Below, piece by piece: positions 14,261-14,898 of a stretch of DNA of 14,898 nucleotides; the stretch's first letter is position 1; each line of letters starts with the position of its first letter. The translations under genes and the position numbers were made by a program. Source of the DNA: CAWVWF01 sp963933885. GTDB lineage: Bacteria; Bacteroidota; Bacteroidia; Flavobacteriales_C; GCA-002722245. The stretch lies in contig CAWVWF010000073.1 in the NCBI GenBank assembly GCA_963933885.1, positions 1 to 14,898 on the forward strand. The letters run 5' to 3'. The notes beneath the pieces were generated by a model. That model did not search any database, was not told the origin of the DNA, and was given only the letters and a program-made list of their open reading frames with translations.

Positions 14261-14898
14261 AGTCAATATCTGGCCCTCTACTTCACTAGATGATGAATTT
14301 AATGGAATTATCTCAAGTTTAGATTTAATAATATAAGTCTTGATTGTTTTTAATACTTCTAATTTATTCACTTCAACTGAAATACCTTTTTTAATTTCTT
14401 CAAAATCAGTTACATCGTGATTAAAAAAACCACAACCTTGATATTCTCCATTTTGTATCCATGCAACAGAAAACTCATCTATACTTCTACCCAAATCTTT
14501 AACAAAGAAACTGTCTCCTTTCTGTACCATTTCTTCAAGAGTACTCTCAAAACGACTATTATAAGATGATGCCGCTTCTTCTTTAACACAAGCACCTTTA
14601 CACATATTTAAATCATGTTGACTGCACTGAGTTTCTGAATTATCTAATCCTACCAACTTATTACATAGTCTTCCTTTTCTCACAAACTCTTCTAAGAATA
14701 ACTTAGCTTCAGCTTGTCTAGAAAACTTCATGAAAAAAGACGTTGATTGCTTAACCTTCTTATCAATTATTAATCTTTGGTAACCATTCTGATCTTCATA
14801 CTGAGTGATTCCTATATTATAATTAGTCGTTTTTAATGCTTTATTATATAATGGTTTTAAAGCTACAATTTCAGACTCAGATTTTAAATCACCTATTA
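14252..14898 (-). CDS. GIY-YIG/UvrC-like nuclease, C-terminal part (runs off right edge)
   Basis: The reading frame stays open from the stop at 14252 to the window edge, giving about 214 visible residues. The methionine at 14731 is internal, not the start. The visible upstream part contains SESEIVALKPLYNKALK, matching the end of a GIY-YIG domain (compare UvrC/Cho: E..AL..E...IK...P.YN). After it comes a cysteine-rich segment: LCNKLVGL, then C-SQHDLNM-C-KGA-C followed by a small-residue and Y-x-x-R helix, as in UvrC downstream of its nuclease. In Bacteroidota such a C-terminal half is often attached to a DnaQ-type 3'-5' exonuclease domain, which would lie beyond the edge; that part is inference. 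It converges with miaA and overlaps it by 9 bases. Confidence 0.75.
   Translation of the reverse strand, partial: IGDLKSESEIVALKPLYNKALKTTNYNIGITQYEDQNGYQRLIIDKKVKQSTSFFMKFSRQAEAKLFLEEFVRKGRLCNKLVGLDNSETQCSQHDLNMCKGACVKEEAASSYNSRFESTLEEMVQKGDSFFVKDLGRSIDEFSVAWIQNGEYQGCGFFNHDVTDFEEIKKGISVEVNKLEVLKTIKTYIIKSKLEIIPLNSSSSEVEGQILTLF

Overview
The window looks like chromosomal DNA from a member of the Bacteroidota, most likely a marine-type Flavobacteriia/Cytophaga-group bacterium. The signs are low GC content, TAnnTTTG-type promoter boxes, almost no Shine-Dalgarno sequences, and a FabI and MiaA of the kind seen in that phylum. The gene order ruvX-def and GT9-tsaC-cca-pRiA4b-miaA-exonuclease is also, as far as I recall, common there. 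No species can be named from the sequence. There is no sign of phage, plasmid, transposase, CRISPR or RNA genes.

Left region (1-5572). The first 208 bases are non-coding apart from a REP-like palindrome. A minus-strand pair follows: a FAD-dependent NAD(P)H oxidoreductase, then, one base later, a polytopic membrane protein with NapH/NosR-type cysteines and two 4Fe-4S ferredoxin motifs. Together they look like a membrane electron-transfer module. Divergent from them is a secreted DUF547 protein whose C-terminal half looks like an outer-membrane beta-barrel. A small membrane-anchored SRPBCC protein converges on it.

Middle region (5648-9696, minus strand). These are core genes: ruvX, def, a TPR-like lipoprotein, then a strong terminator, a ybbR-like gene and coaE, then fabI with its own promoter box and a strong terminator. 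They cover recombination or rRNA maturation, protein N-terminal processing, cofactor synthesis and fatty acid synthesis.

Right region (9724-14898). A plus-strand cluster begins only 27 bases from ruvX: a heptosyltransferase-like GT9 enzyme, the threonylcarbamoyl-AMP synthase TsaC/Sua5, a CCA-adding-type tRNA nucleotidyltransferase, a pRiA4b ORF-3-like acidic protein and MiaA. Three of the five act on tRNA. A minus-strand GIY-YIG/UvrC-like nuclease gene overlaps the end of miaA and runs off the right edge.

Most of the window is ordinary core genome. The part most likely to hold undescribed biology is 209-5063, the oxidoreductase/Fe-S membrane protein/DUF547-barrel group.
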